A stretch of DNA of 64,000 nucleotides from Haladaptatus sp. ZSTT2 (GTDB taxonomy: Archaea; Halobacteriota; Halobacteria; Halobacteriales; Halococcaceae): positions 1,922,001 to 1,986,000 of the forward strand of contig NZ_JBAMHQ010000001.1 in the NCBI RefSeq assembly GCF_037081775.1, written 5' to 3'. Under the pieces are notes generated by a model. That model was given only the letters and a program-made list of their open reading frames with translations, searched no databases and was not told the DNA's origin. Both the position numbers and the translations under genes were made by a program. This document shows positions 51,206-59,076 of this stretch, in pieces (position 1 is the first letter of the stretch; every line of letters starts with the position of its first letter).

Positions 51206-51669
51206 TACGCCACCGCCTCCTTGAGCGTCTCGCGGACGGTCGCCTCTGTCTCTGCGTCGTACAGCGATTCGCGCACTTCCTCGTGCATGAGCGCCCGAGA
51301 GAGCGAACTCAGAATCTGGAGGTGGTCGTCGCTGCCCTCGGCCGGGACGAGAATCATGAAGATGAGGTGGGCCGGTTCGTCGTCCATCGCGCCGAAGTCG
51401 ATTCCCGCCTCAGAGCGGGTAAAGGCGACGAGAGGCTCGTCTACGGCGTCGGTTTTCGCGTGGGGGATGCCGATGCCCATGCCGACGCCGGTCGTCGTCT
51501 GTTCTTCGCGTTCGAGGAGGGCTGTGAGGGCTGCATCGCGGTCGGTTACGCGGCCGCCGGAGACCGCGAGGTCGAGGAGGTATTCGATGCATGCGCGCTT
51601 CTCTGTCGGGGCTCCGGAAAGCGAGATGTGCGTCTCCGGAAGCAGGGTGTCAATGGTTTCTGAGTGCAT
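51205..51669 (-). CDS. ptfA: Fructose PTS component EIIA
   Basis: A 154-residue EIIA of the fructose/mannitol class. Active-site H70 lies in VGMGIGIPHAKTDAV, and LVPAEGSDDHLQILSSLSRA is the typical late motif. It takes phosphate from HPr and gives it to EIIB. The ATG at 51669 (MHSETIDTLLPETH) is used because a longer frame would enter the ptfC gene region. Between ptfC (34-base gap) and ptsH1 (one-base overlap). Confidence 0.94.
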   Translation of the reverse strand: MHSETIDTLLPETHISLSGAPTEKRACIEYLLDLAVSGGRVTDRDAALTALLEREEQTTTGVGMGIGIPHAKTDAVDEPLVAFTRSEAGIDFGAMDDEPAHLIFMILVPAEGSDDHLQILSSLSRALMHEEVRESLYDAETEATVRETLKEAVA

Positions 51670-51703
51670 TGTTGATGAAAAGGTGGACGCGTTCTGTGTG
51701 TGC

Positions 51704-52828
51704 TCAATCGGACGATTGTGATGTAGTTCCTGTGGCAGACTCGCCAACAGTTGCCTTGAGGCCGGTTGCCATGCCCGCGGTCACGAGCGAGCCAAGCAGG
51801 ACACAGCCGATGAACAGCAGGGGTTGGTTCGAGAGCGGGACGACGAAGATGCCGCCGTGTGGGGCGGGCATCGTCACGCCGAGAGACATTGAGGCACCAC
51901 CGGCGACGGCGCTCCCGGCGACGAGGGCGGGAATCACCCGAAGTGGGTCTGCGGCAGCGTAGGGAATCGCACCTTCCGTGATGAACGACAGGCCCATCAG
52001 GACGCCGTTTTTCGCGTTCTCTTTCATCTCGGTAGCGTACCTCTGTGGGGCGATGAAGTTCGAAATCGCCATGCCGAGCGGCGGCGTCATGCCAGCGATC
52101 ATGACGGCGGCCATCGGGGCGTACACGCCCTCGCTGATGAGGCCGACCGAGAATAGGTAGGCCACCTTGTTGACGGGTCCACCCATGTCGAACGCCATCA
52201 TCCCGCCGAGGATGAGACCGATGACGAGCGCCTGTCCGCCCTGTAAGCTTTTGAGGAAGGCAGTGAGCGACTGGTTTGCGATGGCGACGGGTGCGCCGAT
52301 GCCGAAGAGGACGACCGGGGCGAGCACCGCCGTCGTGAGGACGGGGATGATGAGCACCGGCATCATCGGAGCAATCTCTTTCGGGACGTTCAGGTTCTTG
52401 AAGAAGCGTGCAACATAGCCGGTGAGCAGTCCGGCCACGAGCGCGCCGAGGTAGCCAGCACCGAGGCCACCGGCGTCTAAGCCGATGAACTTGCCTGCCT
52501 CGGTGACGACCGTGCCCTGCTGGAGCAGATATGAGAGCACAAACCCGGGAGCGAGTGCGGGGCGGTCTGCGATTGCGTACGCGATGTAGGCACCGAGCAC
52601 CGGAACCATCAGGGTCAGCCCGGCCACGCCAATCTGGGCGAGGAACCAACCGAGTGAACCCGTGTTGTCGAACACAGTCTGTGTGTCGCCAACGGCGAAC
52701 CCGAGGGCGAGGAAAATACCACCAATCGTGACGAACGGAATCATGAACGAGACCCCGGTCATCAGGTCTTCCTTCACAGAAGTGAGGTGTGTTCGGAGCG
52801 CCGTTTCTACTGAATCGCTAGATGACAT
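51704..52828 (-). CDS. ptfC: Fructose PTS permease EIIC
   Basis: A 374-residue membrane permease that takes up fructose and releases fructose-1-phosphate with EIIB. About nine hydrophobic segments are visible; family landmarks are PFVTIGGIFLALGFAVGD, MMAFDMGGPVNKVAYLFSVG, GLSFITEGAIPYAAADPLRV and TMPAPHGGIFV. It is a stand-alone EIIC. The 137-base region upstream, toward pfkB, is strikingly AT-rich and should hold its own promoter; a TCGAACG motif at 52836-52842 matches one before glpR. Confidence 0.94.
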   Translation of the reverse strand: MSSSDSVETALRTHLTSVKEDLMTGVSFMIPFVTIGGIFLALGFAVGDTQTVFDNTGSLGWFLAQIGVAGLTLMVPVLGAYIAYAIADRPALAPGFVLSYLLQQGTVVTEAGKFIGLDAGGLGAGYLGALVAGLLTGYVARFFKNLNVPKEIAPMMPVLIIPVLTTAVLAPVVLFGIGAPVAIANQSLTAFLKSLQGGQALVIGLILGGMMAFDMGGPVNKVAYLFSVGLISEGVYAPMAAVMIAGMTPPLGMAISNFIAPQRYATEMKENAKNGVLMGLSFITEGAIPYAAADPLRVIPALVAGSAVAGGASMSLGVTMPAPHGGIFVVPLSNQPLLFIGCVLLGSLVTAGMATGLKATVGESATGTTSQSSD

Positions 52829-52965
52829 GGTCTGCTCGAACGCTAGAGACTGTGTTCAAAAGATGTTTCGAATATGATTATTTATGTATATTTAGTAACG
52901 GAATTTATTGGCTACTTCTCTCTATTGACAAAATAATGCACGGAAGAAAGCCGTTTACCCGGCTC
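52829..52965. promoter_or_regulatory. AT-rich ptfC promoter region
   Basis: This gap is far richer in A and T than its surroundings, with minus-strand TATA-like runs near 52875-52892. It has a partial dyad TTCAAA...TTTCGAA at about 52851-52868 and the motif TCGAACG at 52836-52842, 8-14 bases before the ATG. A matching motif lies at 54644-54650 before glpR. Confidence 0.5.
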
Positions 52966-53877
52966 TTACTGTCGTGCAGAAACAGTCACGCGGCCTGCGT
53001 TGCGTTGCACGTTTGACAACACTGGCACCTGTGTGCCGGGGGTAGTGACCACTTCTGACGCGATGGCGACTCCCTCTTTGAGAGCTGCTTCGTCTCCCAC
53101 CCCGCGCGCGAACGCCGACAGCATGCCCGCGAGGAACGCATCGCCCGCGCCGACGGTGTCTACGACGTCCACGTCGAGTGCGGCCGCGTGGAACACGCGT
53201 TCTGGGGTGACGAGCAGCGCGCCGTCGTCACCGAGCGATGCCGCCACGCGCTCGTAGCCCTGTTCGCGCAGGGCTTTCGCCGCCGCGACGCAGTCTTCGA
53301 GCGACTCCGTCTCCACCCCAGTCGCCACAGTGAGTTCTTCTCGGTTCGGTTTACAGAGTGCGTACTCCGCAGATAGCTCGGTGAGCAGGTCGCCGCCGAC
53401 GTCCACGACGGTCTCCCACGCGCCCGCTTGCGCGATGCGGTCTATCGCGCTCGCATCGAGTCCCTGCGGCAGGCTGCCCGCGATAACGACCGTTTCAGGG
53501 TCGTGTTGCTGTGCGGTGTCGATGATGTGCTCTATGGCAGCCACACCGACGTGCGGGCCGTCTTGGTTCACCTTGAACTCGCCGTCTGGCGCGTGCAGGG
53601 TCGTGTTCAGCCGCGTGAGTCCCGTAATCTCGACGAAGTCTGTTGAGACGCCGGTTTCGTCGAGTCGTGTCTCGATGAACTGGCCGAGAAAGCCGCCGAC
53701 GAGACCGGTCGCACAGGTCTTGACGCCGCATTCGCCGAGGTATTTCGAGACGTTGATGCCCTTGCCACCGGCGTCGTACTGGGCGTCGTTTGTTCGCGCC
53801 ACTTCGCCGTGGCGGAGGGGCTGGTCGAGCGTGAGCGTGTGGTCAACTGCGGGATTCAGGGTGACGGTCAGTATCAT
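52966..53877 (-). CDS. pfkB: 1-phosphofructokinase
   Basis: Phosphorylates fructose-1-phosphate made by the PTS to fructose-1,6-bisphosphate. The 303-residue ribokinase-fold protein has the N-terminal GGKGINVSKYLGECG (substrate binding), VVIAGSLPQGLDASAI, and the C-terminal DTVGAGDAFLAGMLSAF with the catalytic Asp. It overlaps the glpR stop by four bases, so the regulator and kinase form one transcript. No fructose-bisphosphate aldolase gene is seen in the window. Confidence 0.93.
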   Translation of the reverse strand: MILTVTLNPAVDHTLTLDQPLRHGEVARTNDAQYDAGGKGINVSKYLGECGVKTCATGLVGGFLGQFIETRLDETGVSTDFVEITGLTRLNTTLHAPDGEFKVNQDGPHVGVAAIEHIIDTAQQHDPETVVIAGSLPQGLDASAIDRIAQAGAWETVVDVGGDLLTELSAEYALCKPNREELTVATGVETESLEDCVAAAKALREQGYERVAASLGDDGALLVTPERVFHAAALDVDVVDTVGAGDAFLAGMLSAFARGVGDEAALKEGVAIASEVVTTPGTQVPVLSNVQRNAGRVTVSARQ

Positions 53878-54635
53878 TGTGTCTGAAGAACGTCTACGTT
53901 TGCCGCGTCGAACGCTTCTTGGTGTACTGCACTGAGCGACTGATTGGTGATGAACACGTCAATGTCCGCGAGCGTGGCGAACTCGATGAAACTGCGCTTG
54001 CCGAGTTTCGACCCGTCTGCGACGAGCACGACGCGCTCTGCGCGCGCTATCATGACCTCTTTGACGAGCGCTTCGTCCTCGTTTGGGGTGCTCAGACCGC
54101 CTCCTTTGTCGATGGCGTTCGTCCCGAGAAACAGCAGGTCGAAGTTCATACGTTCCATGAAGCCCGTCGCACTCGGGCCGACAAGCGCGCGGGTTCGCCG
54201 CCGGAGCGTCCCGCCGGTGAGTTTCACCTCGTTTTCGTCGCTCATGAGTTCCATGGCGAGCAACGGCGAGTTCGTCACCGCGAGAAACGAGCCGTCTTTC
54301 GGCGCGCGCTTTGCGACCTGCATCGTCGTCGTCCCGGCGTCGAAAAACACGACCTGTCCGGGGTGAATCTGACCCGTCGCAACCTCCGCGATGGCCGCCT
54401 TTTCCTCTAACCGCTGGACGTCGCGCTGGCCGTAGCTCTGTTCGCGCCCGACGGCGGTCACCGGAACCGCACCGCCGTGTGACCGCTCGATGAGTCCCTC
54501 CTCTTCGAGTTCGCGGAGGTCACGCCGAATCGTTGCCTTCGAAAACTCAAGGTTCGTTGCGAGTTCATCGACGGCACAGCCATCGTGCGCGGTGACCAGT
54601 TCGACGATTTTTCGCTTTCGCTCGGCGGGTAACAT
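53874..54635 (-). CDS. glpR: DeoR-family repressor GlpR
   Basis: A 253-residue DeoR-type regulator: the N-terminal HTH (DELATNLEFSKATIRRDLRE followed by LEEEGLIERSHGGAVPV) and a sugar-phosphate sensor domain with VVFFDAGTTTMQVAKRAPKD, MNFDLLFLGTNAIDKGGGLS and VVLVADGSKLGKRSFIEFA. In Haloferax, GlpR represses pfkB and glycerol/fructose genes; the same gene order here supports the name. Its own start region carries CGTTCGA (54644-54650) and a TATA-like attaac about 21-26 bases upstream. Confidence 0.92.
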   Translation of the reverse strand: MLPAERKRKIVELVTAHDGCAVDELATNLEFSKATIRRDLRELEEEGLIERSHGGAVPVTAVGREQSYGQRDVQRLEEKAAIAEVATGQIHPGQVVFFDAGTTTMQVAKRAPKDGSFLAVTNSPLLAMELMSDENEVKLTGGTLRRRTRALVGPSATGFMERMNFDLLFLGTNAIDKGGGLSTPNEDEALVKEVMIARAERVVLVADGSKLGKRSFIEFATLADIDVFITNQSLSAVHQEAFDAANVDVLQTQ

Positions 54636-54643
54636 GCGTGTGT

Positions 54644-54650
54644 CGTTCGA
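54644..54650. promoter_or_regulatory. Candidate GlpR operator half-site CGTTCGA
   Basis: CGTTCGA lies 9-15 bases before the glpR ATG; its complement TCGAACG is 8-14 bases before the ptfC ATG (52836-52842). Shared sequence and position at the two promoters of one pathway suggest a common operator. Confidence 0.4.
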
Positions 54651-54738
54651 CTAGCCATTAACGGGCATACTTGTTAATTGCTTGTGTTGTATCTCTGTGC
54701 GTTTGTGCGTGCAAAAAAGACGGAACCGGGTACAGCGT

Positions 54739-55572
54739 TCAGGCTGGCTTCCCGGACATCAGGTCGTCGCGCTCGCGCAGTTCGCGGCTGAAGTACGGCG
54801 AGGCGTCTTCACGGGCGCTCAGTTCAGTCATCACGACGAAGGCGATGGCCCAGACAACGGCCAGCGCACCCCAGAGTGTCCCCGCGCTCGACGTGAGCGT
54901 CGGAAGGACGATCGAAGCGAAACCTATGTACGCGGCAAACATCCCAGCCAGCCAGGCGAGCAGGCGGAAGCCAATCGACTCGAACGCGACGAGCAGGCCT
55001 GCTGCGATTATGGTGAGCGCGAGGGCTACCATTGGCATGTAGTGGCCGAACAAGGCGTGTTCGTCACCAGTGGCTTGGAGTTGGAACTGGTTTCCAGCGT
55101 AGGCCAACAGCGGAACAGCCGCTGCGACGGTGAGCACGAGTAGAGCAGGGCTGTATCGTTCCCCGACGGTGAATAGTCTGCGACCCGCTGGGTGCAGGAG
55201 TCCAATCAGTACGATTGGGATGAAAAACACCACAACGCCAAGGTCGCCCATCATGACCTGAAGGACAGTCAGAGACGCCATCGCGAGGAACGTCGCCTGG
55301 TATGCGGCGACTCTCGTTTCGGGCTTGTAGAGCTGGACGAGGACGCCGAGCGTAATGAACGCAACGAGGCTTGCGAGCGCGATGAGGTGGAACTGGTGGA
55401 TGCCGAGTTCCGCACCCATCGTGAAACCAAGGACGAGGAACAACAACAACTCACCGACGGTTAATACGAATATGCCAACCGTTGCGATAACGACGAGGTA
55501 GAACGCCACGCGCTTCGCACGCTGCATCGTGGTTGTGGTGGATTGGTCGACTGACGATTCTGTAACTGTCAT
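54739..55572 (-). CDS. Eight-helix membrane protein, tandem paralogue A
   Basis: A 277-residue protein with about eight hydrophobic segments from residue 20 to 245 and a soluble charged tail AREDASPYFSRELRERDDLM then SGKPA. Residues shared with paralogue B include LGIHQ-F/L-H near the first loop, LVQLYKP-x-TRVAA, GLLHPAGR, GDEHAL-x-GHY and LLVAFESIGFRLLAWL; the repeated His residues at predicted membrane borders could bind a metal or heme. I do not recognise the family and give no function. The ATG at 55572 is used; a dyad (55611-55631) lies 39 bases before it, as in paralogue B. Confidence 0.75.
   Translation of the reverse strand: MTVTESSVDQSTTTTMQRAKRVAFYLVVIATVGIFVLTVGELLLFLVLGFTMGAELGIHQFHLIALASLVAFITLGVLVQLYKPETRVAAYQATFLAMASLTVLQVMMGDLGVVVFFIPIVLIGLLHPAGRRLFTVGERYSPALLVLTVAAAVPLLAYAGNQFQLQATGDEHALFGHYMPMVALALTIIAAGLLVAFESIGFRLLAWLAGMFAAYIGFASIVLPTLTSSAGTLWGALAVVWAIAFVVMTELSAREDASPYFSRELRERDDLMSGKPA
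54746..54821. repeat. Direct repeat, copy 1 (paralogue C-terminal end)
   Basis: These 76 bases match 55680-55755 with three mismatches. They encode the common C-terminal tail of the two membrane paralogues, and the offset between copies is 934 bases. Confidence 0.9.
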
Positions 55573-55610
55573 TATTATCACTCAGTAGGCGTACGGACGG
55601 CCGGTGAGGG

Positions 55611-55631
55611 GATAATAATGGTTCGATTGTC
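55611..55631. promoter_or_regulatory. Dyad GATAAT-N9-ATTGTC before paralogue A
   Basis: GATAAT at 55611-55616 and ATTGTC at 55626-55631. The inner edge is 39 bases from the ATG at 55572. The same pattern with one base changed lies at 56557-56577 before paralogue B at the same distance. Confidence 0.55.
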
Positions 55632-55669
55632 TGGAAAAAGATGCTATTTCTGGAACAAACGGCTGGTTT

Positions 55670-56518
55670 TTATCCGGCCGGCTTCCCGGGCATCAGGTCG
55701 TCACGCTCGCGCAGTTCGCGGCTGAAGTACGGCGAGGCGTCTTCGCGGGCGCTCATCTCCGCGGCGGCGACGAACACGATTGCCCAGACGATGGCGAGCC
55801 CACCCCAGAGGACGCCAACGTTCGACGCCTGAATCGGGAGCACCACCGAGAGGAGGCCGAAGTATGCTGTCAGCACCCCAAGGAGCCAGGCGAGCAGGCG
55901 GAAGCCAATCGACTCGAACGCGACGAGCAGGCCGGCGATGACGATGGTGAGCGACAGCGTCGCCATCATGGCGTAGTGGCCCATGAGCGCGTGCTCGTCA
56001 CCCGCCCCAGTTTGGAGTCCGAGTTGGTTGATAACGAACGCGAGCAGCGGGATGGCCGCCACGATTGTCAACCCGAGCAGCGCCGGGCTGTACTTCTTCC
56101 CGACCGTGAGGAGCTTCCTGCCCGCGGGGTGGAGCAGCCCGACCACGACGAACGCGACGAAGAACGGGAGCACCTCACTCAGCGAGGCGTTGCCCGTGAG
56201 CGCGAGGATGAGCGTGGCAATGGCGATCATCACCGCACCCGCTTGGAACGCCGCCACGCGCGTCACTGGCTTGTACAACTGAACGAGCATCGTCAGTGCC
56301 CCGAAGAACACGACGATTGCAATGCCCATGACGTGGAGTTGGTGGATACCGAGTTCCTGGCCGAGGCCGAAGCCAAGCCCGAGGAGCATGAACAGCTCAC
56401 CCGTAAACAGCACGAACATGCCCAGTGTGATGAGTACCGCGAGGTAGAACGCCCCCAGCTTGATTCTGCTCATCGTCATGCCACCCGTTTCACTCATCGA
56501 AGTTTCTGAAGTTGCCAC
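55670..56518 (-). CDS. Eight-helix membrane protein, tandem paralogue B
   Basis: A 282-residue paralogue of the downstream gene, alignable over its whole length with the same eight hydrophobic segments and tail (YFSRELRERDDLMPGKPAG). The GTG at 56518 (VATSETSMSETG) is preferred to the ATG at 56497. It aligns with the start of paralogue A (MTVTESSV), and the upstream dyad is then exactly 39 bases away in both genes. Direct repeats of 76 and 49 bases with a constant offset show tandem duplication with later sequence exchange. Function unknown; the conserved HQLH and DEHALMGHY are the residues to test. Confidence 0.75.
   Translation of the reverse strand: MATSETSMSETGGMTMSRIKLGAFYLAVLITLGMFVLFTGELFMLLGLGFGLGQELGIHQLHVMGIAIVVFFGALTMLVQLYKPVTRVAAFQAGAVMIAIATLILALTGNASLSEVLPFFVAFVVVGLLHPAGRKLLTVGKKYSPALLGLTIVAAIPLLAFVINQLGLQTGAGDEHALMGHYAMMATLSLTIVIAGLLVAFESIGFRLLAWLLGVLTAYFGLLSVVLPIQASNVGVLWGGLAIVWAIVFVAAAEMSAREDASPYFSRELRERDDLMPGKPAG
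55680..55755. repeat. Direct repeat, copy 2
   Basis: Partner of 54746-54821, three mismatches in 76 bases. Confidence 0.9.
55885..55933. repeat. Identical 49-base block shared by the paralogues
   Basis: Identical to 54951-54999, at the same 934-base offset. It encodes the LLVAFESIGFRLLAWL region, while the DNA on both sides is much less similar. Confidence 0.9.
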
Positions 56519-56556
56519 TGTAATTCACCTACCCGTGCTGATTTGCCCGATGAGGA

Positions 56557-56577
56557 GATAATAATTCACGAATTATC
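56557..56577. promoter_or_regulatory. Dyad GATAAT-N9-ATTATC before paralogue B
   Basis: A perfect inverted repeat, GATAAT at 56557-56562 and ATTATC at 56572-56577, 39 bases before the GTG at 56518. Counterpart of 55611-55631. Confidence 0.6.
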
Positions 56578-56662
56578 ACGTTTAACTGGTTATTTCTGTG
56601 ATAGCTCGTCGTTGGCGGGTTGTTACACCGCTCTACGCCCAAATCGCGCCCTCCGTAACCAC

Positions 56663-56669
56663 TTTATCT
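56663..56669 (+). promoter_or_regulatory. TATA box for Cys-rich gene
   Basis: tttatct is 22-28 bases before the ATG at 56691 and supports that start. Confidence 0.5.
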
Positions 56670-56690
56670 CAGTTCATTGAACGAACGCTA

Positions 56691-57086
56691 ATGACTCGGT
56701 TCGTGTGTGTGTCGTGCGGTTCGAGACTTACAACCGCCGTCAAAACGCTCACTGACACCGATCGTCTCTTCGACCACGATTCTGTCTCGTTTGACGAAAC
56801 CGGCGCCACAGCATACCTCCCCGAAGGCGTCTATTTCGTCGCCACCGAGACAACGAATCCTCGCGAGTACGACGTTGGTAATTTCATCGTCAACATCCAG
56901 AGTGCGCCGGGAACAGTCATGTCCCACAACCACAGCCGAACTGCTGGCTGTTGCGGACTCGACGGCCTCGACGACCCGAACGTCGTCTGCGAAAACGGCC
57001 ACGAAGTTGGCACTCAACGCTCCGATTGCTGGACACTGCACTACGTCGCGTTCCACCCTGAGTTAGTTGAGATGGTTGAGGGATGA
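56691..57086 (+). CDS. Cys-rich small protein, unknown
   Basis: A 131-residue soluble protein. A CxxC at the N terminus (MTRFVCVSCGSRL), then a cluster AGCCGLDGLDDPNVVCENGH followed by EVGTQRSDCWTLHYV, give seven Cys and several His that could bind one or two zinc ions. The middle (PEGVYFVATETTNPREYDVG) looks beta-rich. I do not recognise a named family. The start at 56691 follows a TATA element at leaderless spacing; a longer frame to 56598 is rejected. Confidence 0.7.
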   Translation: MTRFVCVSCGSRLTTAVKTLTDTDRLFDHDSVSFDETGATAYLPEGVYFVATETTNPREYDVGNFIVNIQSAPGTVMSHNHSRTAGCCGLDGLDDPNVVCENGHEVGTQRSDCWTLHYVAFHPELVEMVEG

Positions 57087-57151
57087 CGTGCGTTTGTCTC
57101 AATCGTATCCATCGACTCGCTTCGCTTGCCGTGTTGCGTCGTCAAAATGTA

Positions 57152-57223
57152 TGGACTTGCCGGGATTTGAACCCGGGGCCTCTTCCTTGCGAAGGAAGCG
57201 ATCTGCCGCTGATCTACAAGCCC
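57152..57223 (-). tRNA. tRNA-Ala (CGC anticodon)
   Basis: Read on the minus strand, the 72-base RNA forms all four arms. The acceptor GGGCTTG pairs with CAAGTCC, including the G3-U70 pair that identifies alanine tRNA. The anticodon stem CTTCC/GGAAG encloses TTCGCAA, so the anticodon is CGC. The T-arm is CCGGG-TTCAAAT-CCCGG and the discriminator is A. CCA is not encoded. No intron. The rpsJ gene ends 139 bases upstream on the same strand, with an AT-rich element (57247-57257) between that may be its promoter. Confidence 0.96.
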
Positions 57224-57339
57224 GAACGCGGTTTTACGTAACCGGTGTCGTTATTTGAAGCTTCGTTTTTCGTCCGTGCGAGTGACACGCTCACAACCCC
57301 GAGAGGGGGCCGGGATGCTGTTCCCTCTGTGCGTGTTCG

Positions 57340-57358
57340 AAAAAGGCGCGGATGCGCC
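57340..57358 (-). terminator. Hairpin plus T-run after rpsJ
   Basis: On the minus strand GGCGC-ATCC-GCGCC is followed at once by TTTTT (57340-57344). The first stem base lies four bases after the rpsJ stop. This is a compact intrinsic-type terminator, a form that is not common in haloarchaea. Confidence 0.65.
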
Positions 57359-57362
57359 GGAG

Positions 57363-57671
57363 TCAGTCTTCGAGGACGATCTCGATGCTGACGTCGTTGG
57401 GAACCTGAATGCGCATCAGCTGACGGAGTGCACGCTCGTCGGCGTCCAGGTCGATCAGCCGCTTGTGGACGCGCATTTCCCAGTGCTCCCACGTTGCCGT
57501 CCCTTCGCCGTCAGGGGACTTGCGGGTGGGGATTTCCAGCGTTTTCGTTGGGAGCGGCACCGGACCGCTCAGGTTGACACCGGTCTTCTCCGCGATTTCG
57601 CGGACGTCGCTGCAGATTTTGTCGAGGTCCACGGGGCTGGTGCCCGCGAGCCGGACGCGTGCTTGTTGCAT
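57363..57671 (-). CDS. rpsJ: Ribosomal protein uS10
   Basis: A 102-residue small-subunit ribosomal protein of the head domain. [20 protein letters not shown] and [20 protein letters not shown] (the long loop) with [19 protein letters not shown] are standard. It starts six bases after EF-1alpha, the conserved archaeal tuf-rpsJ order, and is followed by a hairpin with a T-run. Confidence 0.97.
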   Translation of the reverse strand: MQQARVRLAGTSPVDLDKICSDVREIAEKTGVNLSGPVPLPTKTLEIPTRKSPDGEGTATWEHWEMRVHKRLIDLDADERALRQLMRIQVPNDVSIEIVLED

Positions 57672-57677
57672 TGTGGT

Positions 57678-58946
57678 TTACCGTTCGTTGACGGAGAGGA
57701 CCTTGCCGGCCGCGATGGTCTGACCCATGTCGCGGACTGCGAAGGAACCGAGCTCCGGAATCTCGGAGGACGGCTCAATGCTGAGTGGCTTCTGTGGGCG
57801 AACGGTGACGACTGCTGCGTCGCCGTTCTTGATGAAGTCCGGGTTCTCCTCTGCGACCTCACCACTGGCTGGGTCGAGTTTCTGGTCGATGGACTCGATG
57901 GTACACGCGACCTGTGCCGTGTGGGCGTGGAAGACTGGCGTGTAACCGGCGGTGATGACGGATGGGTGCTGCATCACGACAATCTGAGCCTGGAAGGTCT
58001 CTGCGACCTTTGGTGGGTCCTCTGCTGGACCACAGACGTCACCGCGGCGGATGTCGTCTTTGCCAATGCCACGGACGTTGAACCCGACGTTGTCGCCTGG
58101 TTCTGCCTGTGGGACTTCCTGGTGGTGCATCTCGATCGTTTTGACCTCACCGGAGACGTCGGACGGCTGGAACGAAACGTTCGCGCCGACGTCGAGGGTG
58201 CCGGTCTCGACACGGCCGACTGGGACCGTACCGATGCCGGAGATGGTGTAAACGTCCTGGATTGGGAGACGCAGTGGTGCGTCCGTCGGTGGCTGTGGTG
58301 CTGGAAGCGAGTTGAGTGCTTCGAGCAGGGTTTCACCGTCGTACCATGGCGTGTTGTCGGATTCTTCGGAGATGTTGTCACCCTCGAATGCGGAAATCGG
58401 GATGAAACTCGCGTCTTCCGTGTTGAAGCGAACCTGCTTGAGGAGGTTCTTGACTTCTTTGACAACTGCCTTGTACTCGTCTTCGTCGTAGTTGACGACG
58501 TCCATCTTGTTGATGGCGACGATGAGCTCGTTGATGCCGAGCGTACGGGCGAGGAACACGTGCTCACGGGTCTGTGGCGCAACACCGTCGTCTGCGGCGA
58601 CGACGAGGACGGCGTTGTCTGCCTGGGACGCGCCCGTGATCATGTTCTTCACGAAGTCGCGGTGACCAGGACAGTCGACGATGGTGAAGTAGAATTCATC
58701 CGTGTCGAACTCCTGGTGGGCGATGTCGATGGTGACACCGCGTTCGCGTTCTTCTGCGAGGTTGTCCATCACGTAGGCGAACTCGAAGCCACCTTTGCCT
58801 TTGGACTCTGCCTCTTCGCGGTGCTGTTCGATGACGTGCTCGGGTACACTCCCTGTCTCGTAGAGGAGTCGCCCGACCAGCGTACTCTTTCCGTGGTCAA
58901 CGTGGCCGATGACGGCCAAGTTCTGGTGCGGTTTGTCTTCGCTCAT
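57678..58946 (-). CDS. tuf: Elongation factor 1-alpha
   Basis: Carries aminoacyl-tRNA to the ribosome as a GTP complex. The 422-residue protein has G1 GHVDHGKST, the switch [15 protein letters not shown]4 NKMD and the EF-1alpha-specific [11 protein letters not shown]. The start [20 protein letters not shown] at 58946 is standard; five more in-frame codons upstream are unlikely. It forms an operon with rpsJ. A TATA-like tatatc at about 58970 would give a short leader. Confidence 0.97.
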   Translation of the reverse strand: MSEDKPHQNLAVIGHVDHGKSTLVGRLLYETGSVPEHVIEQHREEAESKGKGGFEFAYVMDNLAEERERGVTIDIAHQEFDTDEFYFTIVDCPGHRDFVKNMITGASQADNAVLVVAADDGVAPQTREHVFLARTLGINELIVAINKMDVVNYDEDEYKAVVKEVKNLLKQVRFNTEDASFIPISAFEGDNISEESDNTPWYDGETLLEALNSLPAPQPPTDAPLRLPIQDVYTISGIGTVPVGRVETGTLDVGANVSFQPSDVSGEVKTIEMHHQEVPQAEPGDNVGFNVRGIGKDDIRRGDVCGPAEDPPKVAETFQAQIVVMQHPSVITAGYTPVFHAHTAQVACTIESIDQKLDPASGEVAEENPDFIKNGDAAVVTVRPQKPLSIEPSSEIPELGSFAVRDMGQTIAAGKVLSVNER

Positions 58947-59076
58947 TGGTATCTCACGCACAGAGGCGCTATATCGGGTTCTTTTGGGAGTTGCGGTTAA
59001 AACAATTTCGGAACGCTGCTCGCGTCACACCGCCGCCGTCGGGCGTTTTGACAACCCATGGCACGGTTGTGCCACC

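Noticed and set aside
48806-54635. Fructose PTS as a recent bacterial transfer
   Set aside because: Codon use and GC look like the neighbours, and the same gene order is known in other haloarchaea, so any transfer was ancient.
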